From: Clarkia xantiana subsp. parviflora
Lineage: Eukaryota > Streptophyta > Magnoliopsida > Myrtales > Onagraceae
Direction of reading: 5' to 3'
Assembly: GCA_036873135.1 (NCBI GenBank)
Contig: JAPTYO010000001.1
Span: 51,778,624 to 51,842,623 of the forward strand
DNA length: 64,000 nucleotides
The notes beneath the pieces were generated by a model. That model made no database searches. It saw only the letters and a list, made by a program, of their open reading frames with translations, and was not told where the DNA came from. The position numbers were made by a program, and so were the translations under genes. Shown here one piece after another: positions 35,580 to 46,424 of this stretch; position 1 is the stretch's first letter; each line of letters begins with the position of its first letter.

Positions 35580-36368
35580 CTATGCTGTAATATGTTACTA
35601 ATACATTGATAATCATGCATAATCAGGAAGACAATAACATTTTGAGAAAGAATTACAAACATCGGATTATCTATTAAGATGGAATACAGCAAATAGTGGA
35701 TTATCTATTAACAGAAAGTAAACAACTGCAATTCAGCCCACTAATTAATCCAGTCCCAAAAACATGCATCTCCGAGATCCATCCTCATAATCGTAACTAG
35801 GCATTAAGGTTTAATTTAAAATGTGGAAATGTTAAACCTTTGAGCACTGTTTAGGCTAATTTAAAGTTAAAAAACATTTTGATTTAAAAATTTGACATCC
35901 TATTTTATTAATTGACTTAAAAATTTCTGAATTTTAGTCAATTTGTTCAACTCAAATCCGGTTCGGGTTCGGTCCGATTTTATTTTAAAATTGGTTCGGA
36001 CTGAACCGGTTCAATAAAATAGGGTTTCGATTCGGTTCATCACTCAAAACTGGTTCGGTTAATCACTTAGTTACCTTGGTCCGACCCGGCCCGCCTAGGT
36101 CGACCCGATTAAGAAAACCCGGATTGGTTTAACCTGCTCCGGTTTTGCAAATTGGACCGGCATATTAACCCATAGGGTTCAGCCGAAATATGTCTTGTGG
36201 ACTAAGTAGGTTTTAAAATCCACAAAAAACTTAACTTAGCCTCTAAGAAATATTAATTATGTAAAATAATTTCCAATATTGCATATATATATAAAAGTCG
36301 GCACACAATATACACTTATATATAAATATTGTCAAGATTCTGTATTTAAGATGTAAATCAATGAACAT

Positions 36369-36429
<61 letters not shown>

Positions 36430-36435
36430 GGCAAC

Positions 36436-36522
<87 letters not shown>

Positions 36523-37099
36523 TTGTCAAATATATGTTTAGGGATAATAATATATAGACAATATATTTTCTTAATCTTTTAGGCAACTAAATCCTATCAA
36601 TATATCTTTATCCCTAAATATTAGCTAAATATATTGATAGTTATATATTTTACTATACATTGTGAATCTTTTCCTTATCTTTCCAATTTATAGATATATT
36701 GTTTCCTTTAATAAAAAATTAAAATATGGCAAACAATATCTCTAATTAGGTCGGCCGAATTTTTCTTTCTTGCACACTAAGAAATTAAAAAAATTTACCT
36801 AATAATTCACTAGGGTTTTCGGCAGAAACACCAAAAATTGTAAAATTTGTCAAATTTTAAGATAAAAAATTACTAAGATCAAGAATCCAAATATATATTT
36901 TGATAAAACTCATGGTTTTCTTGAAGATCATGAACATCAAATTTAACTTAGAACATCATAAAAATTTCAGTACACCCAAAAACAAAGATTTTCGAAAATT
37001 TTAAATTTTTCGAAATAAAAAAATTTCGGTACAACCAAAATTTCAAGAACACCAATTTATCAAAATCATGAACTCCTAACACACAGGCTCTGATACCAC
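35580..37099 (-). mobile_element. Copia 5' leader and primer site (element 1)
   Basis: Noncoding leader shared with the copies at 42617-43320 and 50409-51845, and in opposite orientation at 55247-57259. It contains a patch rich in CCGGTTCGG words (about 35955-36165) and long TA microsatellites. The primer-binding site, minus-sense TGGTATCAGAGC, lies at 37098-37087. Confidence 0.8.
36375..36519. repeat. Long (TA)n microsatellite
   Basis: Two nearly pure TA tracts, 36375-36426 and 36441-36519, separated by CGGCAACTTC. The homologous leaders at 51129-51152, 51237-51271 and 55942-55973 have shorter TA tracts, so the array has expanded here. Confidence 0.95.
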
Positions 37100-37352
37100 T
37101 GTTGGATTATGGGGACGTAATACTACGGAAATACTAAATCATGTACGTGCTAGTAATCACAATTACGCATCGGAAGAATTCGCACATAACCTTTTAGTGA
37201 TTCATTTGCCTAAGACCTTTGTGGATGGAGTTCGCGATCCGCCGTACAGAACCCGTAGAAGTTCTTGTTCGAGAAGTCCTACGCGGTGTAGCTCCACAAC
37301 AAAGCCTCTGATCAGTTCTTCGACGGTGACAGATCTTTGGAGAGTTTGCTTC
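37100..37352 (-). mobile_element. Copia LTR, truncated (element 1)
   Basis: Starts TGTTGGATTATGGGG after the primer site and matches the full LTR at 51846-52442 for about 250 bases. It breaks off near 37352 into unassigned sequence (37353-37466). Confidence 0.75.
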
Positions 37353-37466
37353 ACCGTAATCTAACAAAACGAACCCGAATCGGACGCATACCCATCACCA
37401 TGCTTGCTTCACACCCAAACTAATCCCGGGTCAGCCCGTAAGGGGTAAAGTGCTGGCCGTGAATAA

Positions 37467-37550
37467 TTTTCCATTGCCATGGTCACTAGCGGGGATTGAA
37501 CCCCTGACCTCTGGTTAAGGGATGAGAAGCTGAACCACCACACCGTTATT
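37467..37550 (-). mobile_element. tRNA-derived SINE-like segment, copy 1
   Basis: In minus sense it contains a GGGGTTCAATCCCC B-box hairpin, preceded by CCCTTAACCAGAGGTC, which resembles the anticodon arm of tRNA-Lys, and a GGTGGTTCAGC A-box-like word. The acceptor stem does not close, so it is not a tRNA gene. Copies occur at 43727-43808 and 52930-53010. Confidence 0.55.
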
Positions 37551-37738
37551 ACATAGTTAAGATACAATTAAATAAAAATATTCATTTTGGCCAAAAAAAA
37601 AATAACAAAATTCATGGCAAATTGAAAAATGACAATAAAATTAAATGAATTTATTTCACTCCATAACACAAACTACAATAGCAAGATATGATTATTAATT
37701 GGCCCTTAAACCAAACTACAGCAGCTAGATATGAATAT

Positions 37739-38152
37739 TTATGAGGCCGGTGGGCTAAAGCAACAACTTTGGTTGATTGGGCCTTGGGCCGGACTTGAGC
37801 AAAACCAGTGACACCAACATGCATCATCTGGCTCCACGCTGGAATAACAATTTGATTTCGTATTAGGGCCATATTTTGCAATGCAATCCTTGCTACAAGT
37901 TGCTGGATCACATTTTTGTCCAGGTACAGGAGGAAGTTCATAATTACAGGCATCATTCCCCTTAATCCTCTTGCTTTGTGTTCCTAATAATTTGGATGAT
38001 AAGAAAAGAAAACACAAATACTAAATTATCATTTGAACTATTCATAATAAAAGAAAAATGAAACATAAAATGAAGAATAAGATGATTCATTAATTATTAC
38101 CGCAAGATATTAACAAAAGTAGAACTATAACACAACATATTTTCTTCAACAT
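37739..38152 (-). CDS. Defensin-like (DEFL) secreted cysteine-rich peptide, copy 1
   Basis: Two exons on the minus strand, 38152-38101 and 37983-37739, giving 98 residues. Exon 1 is a hydrophobic signal peptide (MLKKICCVIVLLLLISC). The intron falls right after it, as in plant DEFL genes. The mature part has ten cysteines. Eight fit the CS-alpha-beta scheme, with the diagnostic CxxxC (CSKDC) and CxC (CWC) pairs, and a CC pair sits near the C-terminus. Such peptides are secreted and act in defence or in reproductive signalling; the target is unknown here. The gene lies in a retrotransposon mosaic between a SINE-like segment and a Helitron-like end. Two more intact copies lie at 44004-44422 and 53208-53619. 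Whether it is expressed cannot be told from sequence. Confidence 0.8.
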
Positions 38153-38511
38153 TTTAATTGCTAGGTTGAGATCTCTATAACCTTTAAATTATCTATATAA
38201 ATAAATAAAATTAGTAGGTCATTTATATATATAACTAGACCATGTATTCATTAATTAAAACATGGTAACATAATTATAAAGAGAAATAATCTATCAGATT
38301 ACAATTATTTATTTATCTTTTGGCCAAATATCAGATTACAATTATTTATTTAGTTTTTGGCAAAATATCATATTACAATTATTGTAACATGGACTTATAG
38401 TTAGAAATGAAACTTCCAATTAAAGAAAAACATAGAATAAATTAATATATTTACAAAAAATACAATAAATGAAACATACTATAATATTTAATAGTACGCT
38501 TAAAATAATAA
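38153..38511. other. Upstream region of DEFL copy 1
   Basis: AT-rich sequence containing a short duplication (ATCAGATTACAATTATTTATTTA near 38295 and 38330), shared by all three DEFL copies. It is probably the promoter region. No firm TATA box is assigned. Confidence 0.45.
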
Positions 38512-38540
38512 CTAGGGTGCATTACCCGCCATCGCGCGGG
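38512..38540 (-). mobile_element. Helitron-like 3' end, copy 1
   Basis: In minus sense: CCCGC, loop GCGATG, GCGGG hairpin, then TAATGCACC and CTAG before T. Homologous ends lie at 44787-44816 and 53985-54014. The body would extend right, away from the DEFL gene. No 5' end was found. Confidence 0.55.
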
Positions 38541-38729
38541 ATGATCTATTAAGTATGCATAAGCAATAAAAAAAATACTTATTATTGTAGTTTGAATATT
38601 CACGTGATCGGAACAAAGTAATCGAGATAATGAAGGACAATAAAGAAAATGCAAATGAGTAATAGAAGTGTAGAACAAATAAATAATAATAATAATAATG
38701 TATTAAAAATTGAACGTGGACTTTGGGGT

Positions 38730-39088
38730 GACTTTATTAAGTGCTAATGCTCCTCCCAAGTGTTGAGATTAAAACCCTCCTCCCTAGTCCCTAACCTAGG
38801 CCGGCCAAACCCCACAGCTAGGAGGTGCCAAATTGCGACGAGCAATTTACTCCAAGTAAGATCCATCCCGCGCGAATCGAAGGAGTCTTTGCTGTGAAGA
38901 TCAATCCACGTAGGGCTTCTCTAACAGGAACCTCTACGAGGAACCGGTCGGTGGATCGAGAACTCCCCGCGAAGATCTTGGGCTGCAAGAAACGTTAAAG
39001 GTATGTGCACTATCTTCCGCTGCGTAATTAGTTACCTAGCACGTATCTATGGTTTCGTTTCTGCATGATTAGTCACCGTAATCCTACA
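38730..39088 (+). mobile_element. Copia LTR fragment, + orientation, copy 1
   Basis: Contains GTTGAGATTAAAACCCTCCTCC, TTTACTCCAAGTAAG and GAGAACTCCCCGCGAAGATC, ending GTAATCCTACA. These correspond in reverse orientation to the LTR at 59550-60133. Homologous fragments lie at about 45950-46317 and 54190-54555. Confidence 0.65.
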
Positions 39089-39187
39089 GATTTTGGGAGA
39101 GGACCTACTAGGTCAATACCTCATTGCGCGAAGGTCCACACACTTGCTATTGGGCTTAATTCTGCAGCTGGTGATTGTTTGCATAAG
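39089..39187 (-). pseudogene. Gypsy integrase-linker fragment, about 30 codons, copy 1
   Basis: In minus sense it reads (better in copies 2 and 3) ELSPIASAWPFAQWGIDLVG followed by PLPK, the well-known start of gypsy integrase. It is a sharply truncated piece wedged between the copia LTR fragment and the chromovirus end. Also at 46318-46416 and about 54556-54655. Confidence 0.75.
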
Positions 39188-39195
39188 GAGATAGG

Positions 39196-39791
39196 GCGCC
39201 GTAATTGCACTACAACAAATCAGAGAATTAGTGACAAACGGAAGGGATTGCCAGAGTCCGAAGCAAGTTGGGAACCGGCAGAAGACCTTTGGCAGTTCAC
39301 GAAGGAGATCGAGGCTTTCCATGTTGCGGACGCGTCGATGGCGTCGCTCGATTAGGTGGGGCAGAATGTCACGGACGTGGAGTTTACATGATGACTTAAG
39401 GCTTTTCCGTGACACTTGGGGCCTCGTTTACAAGTCGAGATTCCATATCGAGGAGTCTTGGGATGCGTGCGGTTCTAGAAGATTCTAGAAGACTCCACAC
39501 ACTTGTAGATATCTCTTGTAGTATGTAGAATTCTCTAGAGAGAGCATTTAATGGGTAGTTGAGACTCTTGTAATAAATTTGGGTAGTTGGTAGATGACTC
39601 CATTGGGGCCTATAAAAGGGAGACCCCCTCCCATTTGTAAATCATCCTAGAAATCTAAAGCACTTGAGTTCCAAAGTTCCTCTCCACTTCATACTCTTCT
39701 CATCTTGGTTTTACTAGGAAAATGCTGACTTAGGAGCAGAATCCTAAGGCCGCATGGGTTAGGTAGCGCTAGATAATCCAGGCCCGTGATA
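39196..39791 (+). mobile_element. Chromovirus 3' end: chromodomain and LTR, copy 1
   Basis: The end of pol reads KGLPESEASWEPAEDLWQF then ASLD and stop, the C-terminal chromodomain of a Ty3-gypsy chromovirus. A purine-rich tract follows and then an LTR of 425 bp, 39367-39791, starting TGTCACGGACG and ending with a mutated TGATA (TGACA in copy 2). A TATA-like CCTATAAAAGG lies near 39608. Directly behind the LTR sits the minus-strand copia, exactly as in copy 2. Confidence 0.8.
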
Positions 39792-42700
39792 TATACGTTT
39801 AGCAGGTAAATCAACCAAAGACCATAATTAATTGGCTTTCATTGAGGCGATCTCTTCCTCCATTGCTTTCCTCCATTCCTTCGCTTGAGGTCCTTCCATC
39901 GCTTGCTTAACCGTTACCGGTTCGTCAACAGACGTTAGAGTGAATAATTCACCTCTCTCGATGGGATACTTCTTGGGAGAAGTTCGTTGCCTTTGACTCC
40001 GTCTAGGCTTGTTAATCCCATCTTGAGCCTGATCATTACTCCCACTCGGAATAATGCTTCTTATCGGAGCATCACTCCCACTGGGAACAATGGCAGTGCT
40101 AGAACCTTGACCAACAACTTTCCTTGGACGAACTCTCGTTCTCGGGATTCTACCTTCGAGATTAATTCCTTGATCTTTAGGGCCTGGAACCAAGTTGGTC
40201 GTTCAACTCCCACTGGGAACAATGGGTAGTTGCGTCGTTATTGAATTCTCATACATCGGTTCAGCAACGTGATTATCAGGTTCAACTTGATTCGCATTAG
40301 CAGCATTAGTGATTTGTGTGTGGGGGGAATGAGCCCTCCCATTGGATTTACTATGATAATGTTTCCATCATCATTTACCATGTCATTCACTTGTGCTGTG
40401 TCAAATATCCCACTCGAATTAAGTAGGACATGGGAATCATCGTCGTCCTGTTCCAGTTCGATCAAGACTTCGTTTGTTTTCGTTTCGCTAAGCGTTGGAA
40501 ATTCATCCTCAAGGAACGTAACGTCTTTGGATTCATGTTCGAACACGCCACCATTTTCTTGAGCTGACACGAATACGTAACCTTTGGAGTTCTCAGAATA
40601 CCTTATGAAGATACTCTTATGTCCTCTAGGTCCTAACTTGCCATAACGGCTGTCACTGGTTATGTATAAGCAGCGCAACCCCAGGGTCGCAACATGGTGA
40701 GATTTAACTCCCTACCAGCCCATAGCTCATATGGTGTTGTGTCTACCGCTTTTGTTGGTACTGGGTTTACTACCTGAGTGGCAGCTAACAATGCGTCTCC
40801 CAAATAGGAGATAGGCAGTTGTGCTTGCGACATCATGGTTCTGACCATGTATAGGAGGGTGCGATTACGACGTTCAGCCACACCGTTTTGCTGCGGTGTG
40901 TTAGGGATCGTTGTTTGACGAGCAATCCCATTTTCTTTGCACAAATTGTCAAACTCATTAGAGAGATATTCTCCACCTCTATCAGTGCGTAGGGTTTTCA
41001 CCTTTCACTCCCGCTGATTCTCTACGAGCTTTAGAAAGCTTTTAAAGCATTCTATGACTTCTGATTTACGAGTAATCAAATGAGTAAACCCAAAACGGGT
41101 AAAGTCGTCAATGAAAGTTACGAAGTATCATTTTCCACCCTAGCGGTTACATTCATTGGTCCACAAACGTCGGAATGAATTGTCTGCAATGGATGTTCGG
41201 CTCGTTGTGCTTCACCGAATGGTTTGCGGGTGGACTTTCCGGCTAGACAGTCATGGCAAGTGTGTTTTACCACATTGCTGGTTCCGGGCAAAAGCCTTCG
41301 TCGTACCAACGATTGAACTCTGTCGTAGCCTATATGTACGAGCCGCGAATGCCATCCGGTCGTGTCAGTTTCTGCTTCTTTGGAGGAAATTGCATACATT
41401 CTATTCGAATCTACACTACCATTCAAATCCATAACAATAAGCCCACCAGAGGTAAAAGCACGCCCAAATAAGACGCTGCCTTTATTTATAGGAACAAGAG
41501 TCTTCTAAAATGATAAAACAAATTTATTATCCATAAGAGCGGAAACAGAAACAACATTTCTACGGATTCTTAGAGCAAAAATGATATTTTCAATAAGTAA
41601 GGATCTGTCATTGCTCATAGGCAGTTTGCAGTTCCCTACTCCTAAGACTTCAACTTGTGAGTTGTCGCCAATATATATCCTCTTTGAATACTTCGACAAT
41701 CGTCTAAACTTGGCAAATAGTCATTTATCGTTGGCTATGTGGTCCGTTGCACCTGAATCAAGAATCCAAGAAGGATTTGAGACAGTTAACATCACGGTTG
41801 AGGAAAATAATGCTTCCACATCATAACCAACATCGCGTACCTTTTTAGGGTGCGATGCGCTGGATCGTGCACCAGTGCCTATTCGACGTGGGCTGGAATT
41901 TCCGGAAACTATCTCAGATTTTAACCCTGTTTAGGCTGAGTCAACGTTTTACCGTCAACAGCCTGTTGTTTCTTTCCCTTGTTCCTGTACTTCCTCTTCG
42001 TTCGCCCAGCATGTCCCGTCATCTTTGTGTCTTTCGACATGGATGCAAATCGATTTTCCTCTATTTCGATTATTTGCAGGACTGATGCAAGATCAAGCAT
42101 GGAGCTGCTGACAGTCAGTACAGCCTTGGTTGCCCTCCAAGACTTCGGGAGTATCCCGATGATGGCCTGAATTTTATCCCATTCGGCCATTTGACTATCA
42201 TCTTCAAGCGGCTTGAACATGCGAAGGAGGTCGTAAACATTTTCAAGTAAACTCTTGTTGTTGTTGTTTAGGCTTTGTTCCATGGCTGGTACAAGTGGGT
42301 GCAGTGTTACTGTCATGCCACTTCCATGTTTCAGGAAGAGAGCATCCCAGATGTCCTTTGTTACGGGAACATCCTTATACCTGTCGCAGAAATCCTGAGA
42401 CATTTCTGACAGCAACATCTCCTTCACTTTCTTGTCATCTTGCTCCCTTTGAAAATAGGTGAAGGGTAGGTCTTTGGTCAACCCAGCTTCCGGGCAGCTC
42501 ATTGTCCTATGAATGTGGTCTAAGAGACCTTGTTCCTCCAGCATTATACTGACACGTTTGCTCCACGAGTCGTGGTTCGTCTCAACTAATAGCTCAGTTT
42601 CATACGAAGTAGCCATCTATGCTGTAATATGTTACTAATACATTGATAATCATGCATAATCAGGAAGACAATAACATTTTGAGAAAGAATTGCAAACATC

Positions 42701-43320
42701 GGATTATCTATTAAGATGGAATACAACAAATAGTGGATTATCTATTAACAGAAAGTAAACAATTGCAATTCAGCCCACTAATTAATCCAGTCCCAAAAAC
42801 ATGCATCTTCGAGATCCATTCCCATAGTCGTAACTAGGCATTAAGGTTTAATTCAAAATGTGAAAATGTTAAATCTTTGAGCACTGTTTAGGCTAATTTA
42901 AAGTTAAAAAACATTTGGATTTAAAAATTTGACATCCTATTTTATTAATTGACTTAAAAATTTCGGAATTTTAGTCAATTTGTTCAACTCCGGTTCGGTT
43001 CCATAAATCCGGTTCGGTCCGGTTTTATTTTAAAATTTGGTTCAGTCTGAATCAGTTCAATAAAATAGGGTTTCGGTTCGGTTCATAACTCGAAACCGGT
43101 TCGGTTAGATTTTCTTAGTTACCTTAGTCCGACCCGACCCGCCTAGGTTGACCCGAATTGGTTTAACCCGCTCCGGTTTTGAAAATTGGATCGGGCCATT
43201 AACCCATAGGGTTCGGCCGAAATATGTCTTGTGGGCTAAGTAGGGTTTTAAAATCCACCAAAAACTTAACTTAGCCTCCACGAAATATCAATTATGTAAA
43301 ATAATTTCCAATATTGCATA
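39792..43320 (-). mobile_element. Truncated Ty1-copia element A (leader, gag, PR, IN)
   Basis: Minus-strand copia with leader (43320-42617), gag (42616-41921), protease (DSGATDH near 41750), GAG-pre-integrase and integrase (CHDCLAGKSTRKPF; HSDVCGPM; TDRGGEY; QNGVAERRN, the D-D-E residues) and the linker and first part of RT (EWRKAMEEEIASM at about 39850). RT and RNase H are gone: the pol reading stops at 39792 against the chromovirus LTR. Stops and frameshifts are present. The 5' side is cut at 43320 by a Tat-type LTR, so primer site and LTR are lost. Confidence 0.88.
41921..42616 (-). pseudogene. Copia gag, open reading frame of 231 aa (element A)
   Basis: Starts MATSYETELLVETNHDSWSK and has the UBN2-type gag body (WDALFLKHGSGMTV, NVYDLLRMFKPL). 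It ends in a basic stretch (RTKRKYRNKGKKQQ) where a zinc knuckle would be expected; no CCHC is seen. The frame stops before protease, as in other copia gag-pol with decayed junctions. Confidence 0.85.
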
Positions 43321-43720
43321 TGTTAGGATCAAAATGACGTGGCCTTGAACTTCGGGGAATGGACTTCCAAGTATCGCCTCGGACTTAGCTCTCTCGAACG
43401 CTAAGTTTTCCTCTAAGAGGTTATGTGGGGCGAGAACCTGGAAAAGGGGTGGGGATGGCCCCTGATTCCACTCTGAAGCTTAAGTCAGTAATGGATTTAG
43501 AACTGACTGAATGTGTCAATGAGTAAAAAACAGTCCCTATTTATAGGGACTGATTACCGACTTTCTATAAGGCGGCTGCTATGCCCTGATTGGTAGCTGA
43601 GGGGCGGTGGTTCCTCTTCTGTGATTGGCTGAGTGAGACGGTTTAAGCTCGCGGGTTTCAGGTTTTTAAATAATTCAAAGTCGTTAGTGGGTTTGACGTG
43701 TAGACGAAGTCCGAATATAA
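43321..43720 (-). mobile_element. Tat-type LTR fragment
   Basis: Starts TGTTAGGATCAAAATGACG like the LTR at 34264, shares the GGGGATGGCCCCTGATTCCACT stretch and the TATA-like inverted CTATTTATAGG near 43540. It abuts the copia leader with no primer site between, so it is a solo or recombined LTR. The right border is uncertain. Confidence 0.65.
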
Positions 43721-43726
43721 AACGAT

Positions 43727-43808
43727 TTTCCATTGCCATGATCACTAGCGGGGATTGAACCCCTGACCTCTGGTTAAGGGATGAGACGCTGAACCACCAC
43801 ACCGTTAT
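43727..43808 (-). mobile_element. tRNA-derived SINE-like segment, copy 2
   Basis: Near-identical to the segment at 37467-37550, with the same B-box hairpin and flanks leading into DEFL copy 2. Confidence 0.55.
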
Positions 43809-44003
43809 CACATAGTTAAGATACAATTAATTAACAATATTCATTTTGGCAAAAAAAAAAAAAAAATTAACAATATTCATGGCAAATTGAAAAACGACAA
43901 TAAAATTAAATGGATTTATTTCACTCCATAACACAAACTACAATAACAAGATATTATTATTAATAGGCCCTTAAACCAAACTACAGCAGCTAGATAGGAA
44001 TAT

Positions 44004-44422
44004 TTATGAGGCCGGAGGGCTAAAGCAACAACTTTGGTTGATTGGGCCTTGGTCCGGCCTTGAGCAAAACCAGTGACACCAACATGCATCATTTGGCTCC
44101 ACGCTGGAATAACAATTTGATTTCGTATTAGGGCCATATTTTGCAATGCAATCCTTGCTACAAGTTGTTGGATCACATTTTTGTCCAGGTACAGGAGGAA
44201 GTTCATAATTACAGCTATCATTCCCCTCAATCCTCTTGCTTTGTGTTCCTAATAATTTGGATGATAAGAAAAGAAAACACGAATACTAAATTATCATTTG
44301 AACTATTCATAATAATAAAAAAAAAAAATGAATCATAAAATGAAGAATAAGATGAATCATTAATTATTACCGCAAGATATTAACAAAAGTAGAACTATAA
44401 CACAACATATTTTCTTCAACAT
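44004..44422 (-). CDS. Defensin-like (DEFL) peptide, copy 2
   Basis: Exons 44422-44371 and 44248-44004, 98 residues, intact. The signal-peptide exon is identical to copy 1. The mature part keeps all cysteines, including CSKDC and CWC. Compared with copy 1 it differs by six amino acids (K to E, A to S, A to T, D to N, S to R and A to D) and I count only one silent change in exon 2. Its protein is identical to copy 3. The 104-aa frame that overlaps exon 2 is a shadow. Confidence 0.8.
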
Positions 44423-44786
44423 TTTAATTGATAGGTTGAGATCTCTATAACCTTTAATTATCTATATAAAAAATAAAATTAGTAGGTCATCTATATATAT
44501 AACTAGACCATGTATTCATTAATTAAAACATGGTAACATAATTATAAAGAGAAATAATCTATCAGATTACAATTATTTATTTATTTTTTGGCCAAATATC
44601 AGATTACAATTATTTATTTATTTTTTGGCAAAATATCATATTACAATTATTGTAACATGGACATATAGTTAGAAATGAAACTTCCAATTAAAGAAAAACA
44701 TAGAATAAATTAATATATTTACAGAAAATACAATAAATGAAACATATTAAAATATTTAATAGTACGCTACTACATTAAAATAATAA

Positions 44787-44816
44787 CTAGGGTGGAATCC
44801 CCGTGCATCGCGCGGG
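44787..44816 (-). mobile_element. Helitron-like 3' end, copy 2
   Basis: Same layout as at 38512-38540, with a diverged hairpin (CCCGCGCGATGCACGGGG in minus sense) and CTAG before T. Confidence 0.5.
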
Positions 44817-44971
44817 ATGATCCATTAAGTATGTATAAGTAATAAAAAATACTTATTATTGTATTTTGAATAGTCACGTGATCGGAACAAAGTAATCGAG
44901 ATAATGTAGGACAATAAAGAAAATGCAAATGAGTAATAGAAGTGTTGAACAAATAAATAATAATAATAATA

Positions 44972-45920
44972 AGGGTTAAGAACACAATAGGGGCCTGAAT
45001 GTTTGCCCATGTTGCCAAAAGGGATCTGAATTGAAAAAACGTATTATTAAGGGCCTGAATTATGAGTTTTGTGTTTTTTCAAGTCTCCGTCCAAATTTTC
45101 TGTTAAATCTAACAGAACCACGTGAAAAGACAAAAATACCCTTTTGTAATTATTATACAATTTATCAATTTAATTAATAAAATGTGAAATGTCTAAAATA
45201 CCCCTACAGACTAATTATGCCCTTAAGGCCACCACGCTCCGGCCACCGCCCGACGACCACCACGCGGCTCCGGCGACCACCACCGACCTCCGGCGGCCAC
45301 CACCGGCCTCCGGCGACCACCACCGACCTCCGTTCGACGACCGAAAAGCTCCGGTCGGAGCCACAGAGCTCCAGATCGGAGCCACAGGGCTCCAGATCGG
45401 AGCTCTGTGGCTCCCGATCGGAGCCACAAGGCTCCAGATCGGAGCTCTGTGGCTCCCGATCGGAGCCACAAGGCTCCAGATCGGAGCTTTTTTGGCTCCG
45501 ATCGGAGCTTTTCGGTCGTCGTCGGAGGCCGGTGGTGGTCGTCGGAGGCCGGTGGTGGTCGTCGGAGGCCGGTGGTGGTCGCCGGAGGTCGGTGGTGGTC
45601 GCCGGAGGCCGGTGGTGGTCGCCGGAGTCGGGGTGGTGGTGGTCGCCGGAGCTGTGGTGGCTTAAAGGGTATTTTCGTCATTTTAGGTCAAACATATGAA
45701 AGACACACTTTGGTCAAAGGGCATTTTCGGGTTTTCAAATTATTTTTGGTCACATGCCAAGCATGTGACCACTTTCCGTCACTTTTAACAGAAAAAATAG
45801 ACTGAGACCTCACTTATACACAAAACTCAAAATTCAGGCCCTAAATAATACGTTTTTTCAATTCAGACCCCTTTTGGCAACATGGGCAAGCATTCAGGCC
45901 CCTACTGTGTTCTTAACCCT
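44972..45920. mobile_element. GC-rich long-TIR foldback element (MULE-like)
   Basis: Arms of over 100 bp: left AGGGTTAAGAACACAATAGG onward, right its near-perfect complement ending TGTGTTCTTAACCCT. Both arms carry GGGGCCTGAAT, TTGCCAAAAGGG and AAAAAACGTATTATT in the same order. The core (45225-45660) is itself an inverted array: CCACCACCG(A/G)CCTCCGGCG units on the left, their complements on the right, and GATCGGAGC(C/T) repeats in the middle. It sits in an AAT microsatellite that is unfilled in the sister blocks at 38682-38700 and 54150-54168. The many ORFs across the core are composition artefacts. Confidence 0.85.
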
Positions 45921-45949
45921 AATAATAATGTATTAAAAAGCGAATGTGG

Positions 45950-46317
45950 ACTTTGGGTGACTTTATTAAGTGTTAATGCTCCTCCCAAGTGTTGAGATTA
46001 AAACCCTCCTCCGTAGTCCCTATCATTGGCCGACCGAACCCCACAGCAAGGAGGTGTCAAATTGCGACGAGAAATTTACTCCAAGTAAGATCCATCCCGC
46101 GCAAATCGAAGGAGTCTTTGCTATGAAGATCAATCCACGTAGGGCTTCTCTAACATTAACCTCTACGAGGAACCGACCGGTGGATCGAGAACTCCCCGCG
46201 AAGATCTTGTGCTGCAAGAAACGTTAAAGGTATGTGCACTATCTTCCGCTGCGTAATTAGTTACCTAGCACGTATCTAGGGTTTCGTTTCTGCATGATTA
46301 GTCACTATAATCCTACA
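45950..46317 (+). mobile_element. Copia LTR fragment, + orientation, copy 2
   Basis: Homologous to 38730-39088 with scattered substitutions. Ends GTAATCCTACA-like (ATAATCCTACA). Confidence 0.65.
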
Positions 46318-46416
46318 GATTTTGGAAGAGGACCTACCAGGTCAATACCCCATTGTGCGAAGGGCCACGCACTTGCTATTGGGCTTAATTCTGCAGCTGG
46401 TGCTTGTTAGCATAAA
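46318..46416 (-). pseudogene. Gypsy integrase-linker fragment, copy 2
   Basis: Minus-sense reading contains SAWPFAQWGIDLVG, the start of gypsy integrase. Same truncation points as copy 1. Confidence 0.75.
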
Positions 46417-46424
46417 GAAATAGG

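Noticed and set aside
36243..36586. ORFs of 63 and 72 aa rich in Ile-Tyr
   Set aside because: Translations of the TA microsatellite, not genes.
37467..37550. tRNA-Lys gene
   Set aside because: A good B-box is present, but the acceptor stem does not pair and the segment is repeated with the same flanks; better read as a tRNA-derived SINE remnant.
37739..38152. DEFL gene captured inside a Helitron
   Set aside because: The orientation of the Helitron-like 3' end puts its body on the other side, away from the gene. Capture cannot be claimed without a 5' end.
43916..44230. 104-aa ORF (also at 53120-53434, and 101 aa at 37651-37956)
   Set aside because: Alternative frame over DEFL exon 2. The real frame has the splice acceptor, cysteine pattern and the matching signal-peptide exon.
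45184..45805. Several ORFs of 80-171 aa on both strands
   Set aside because: They fall in the GC-rich inverted core of a foldback element. All frames are open because of composition, and the translations are low-complexity repeats.
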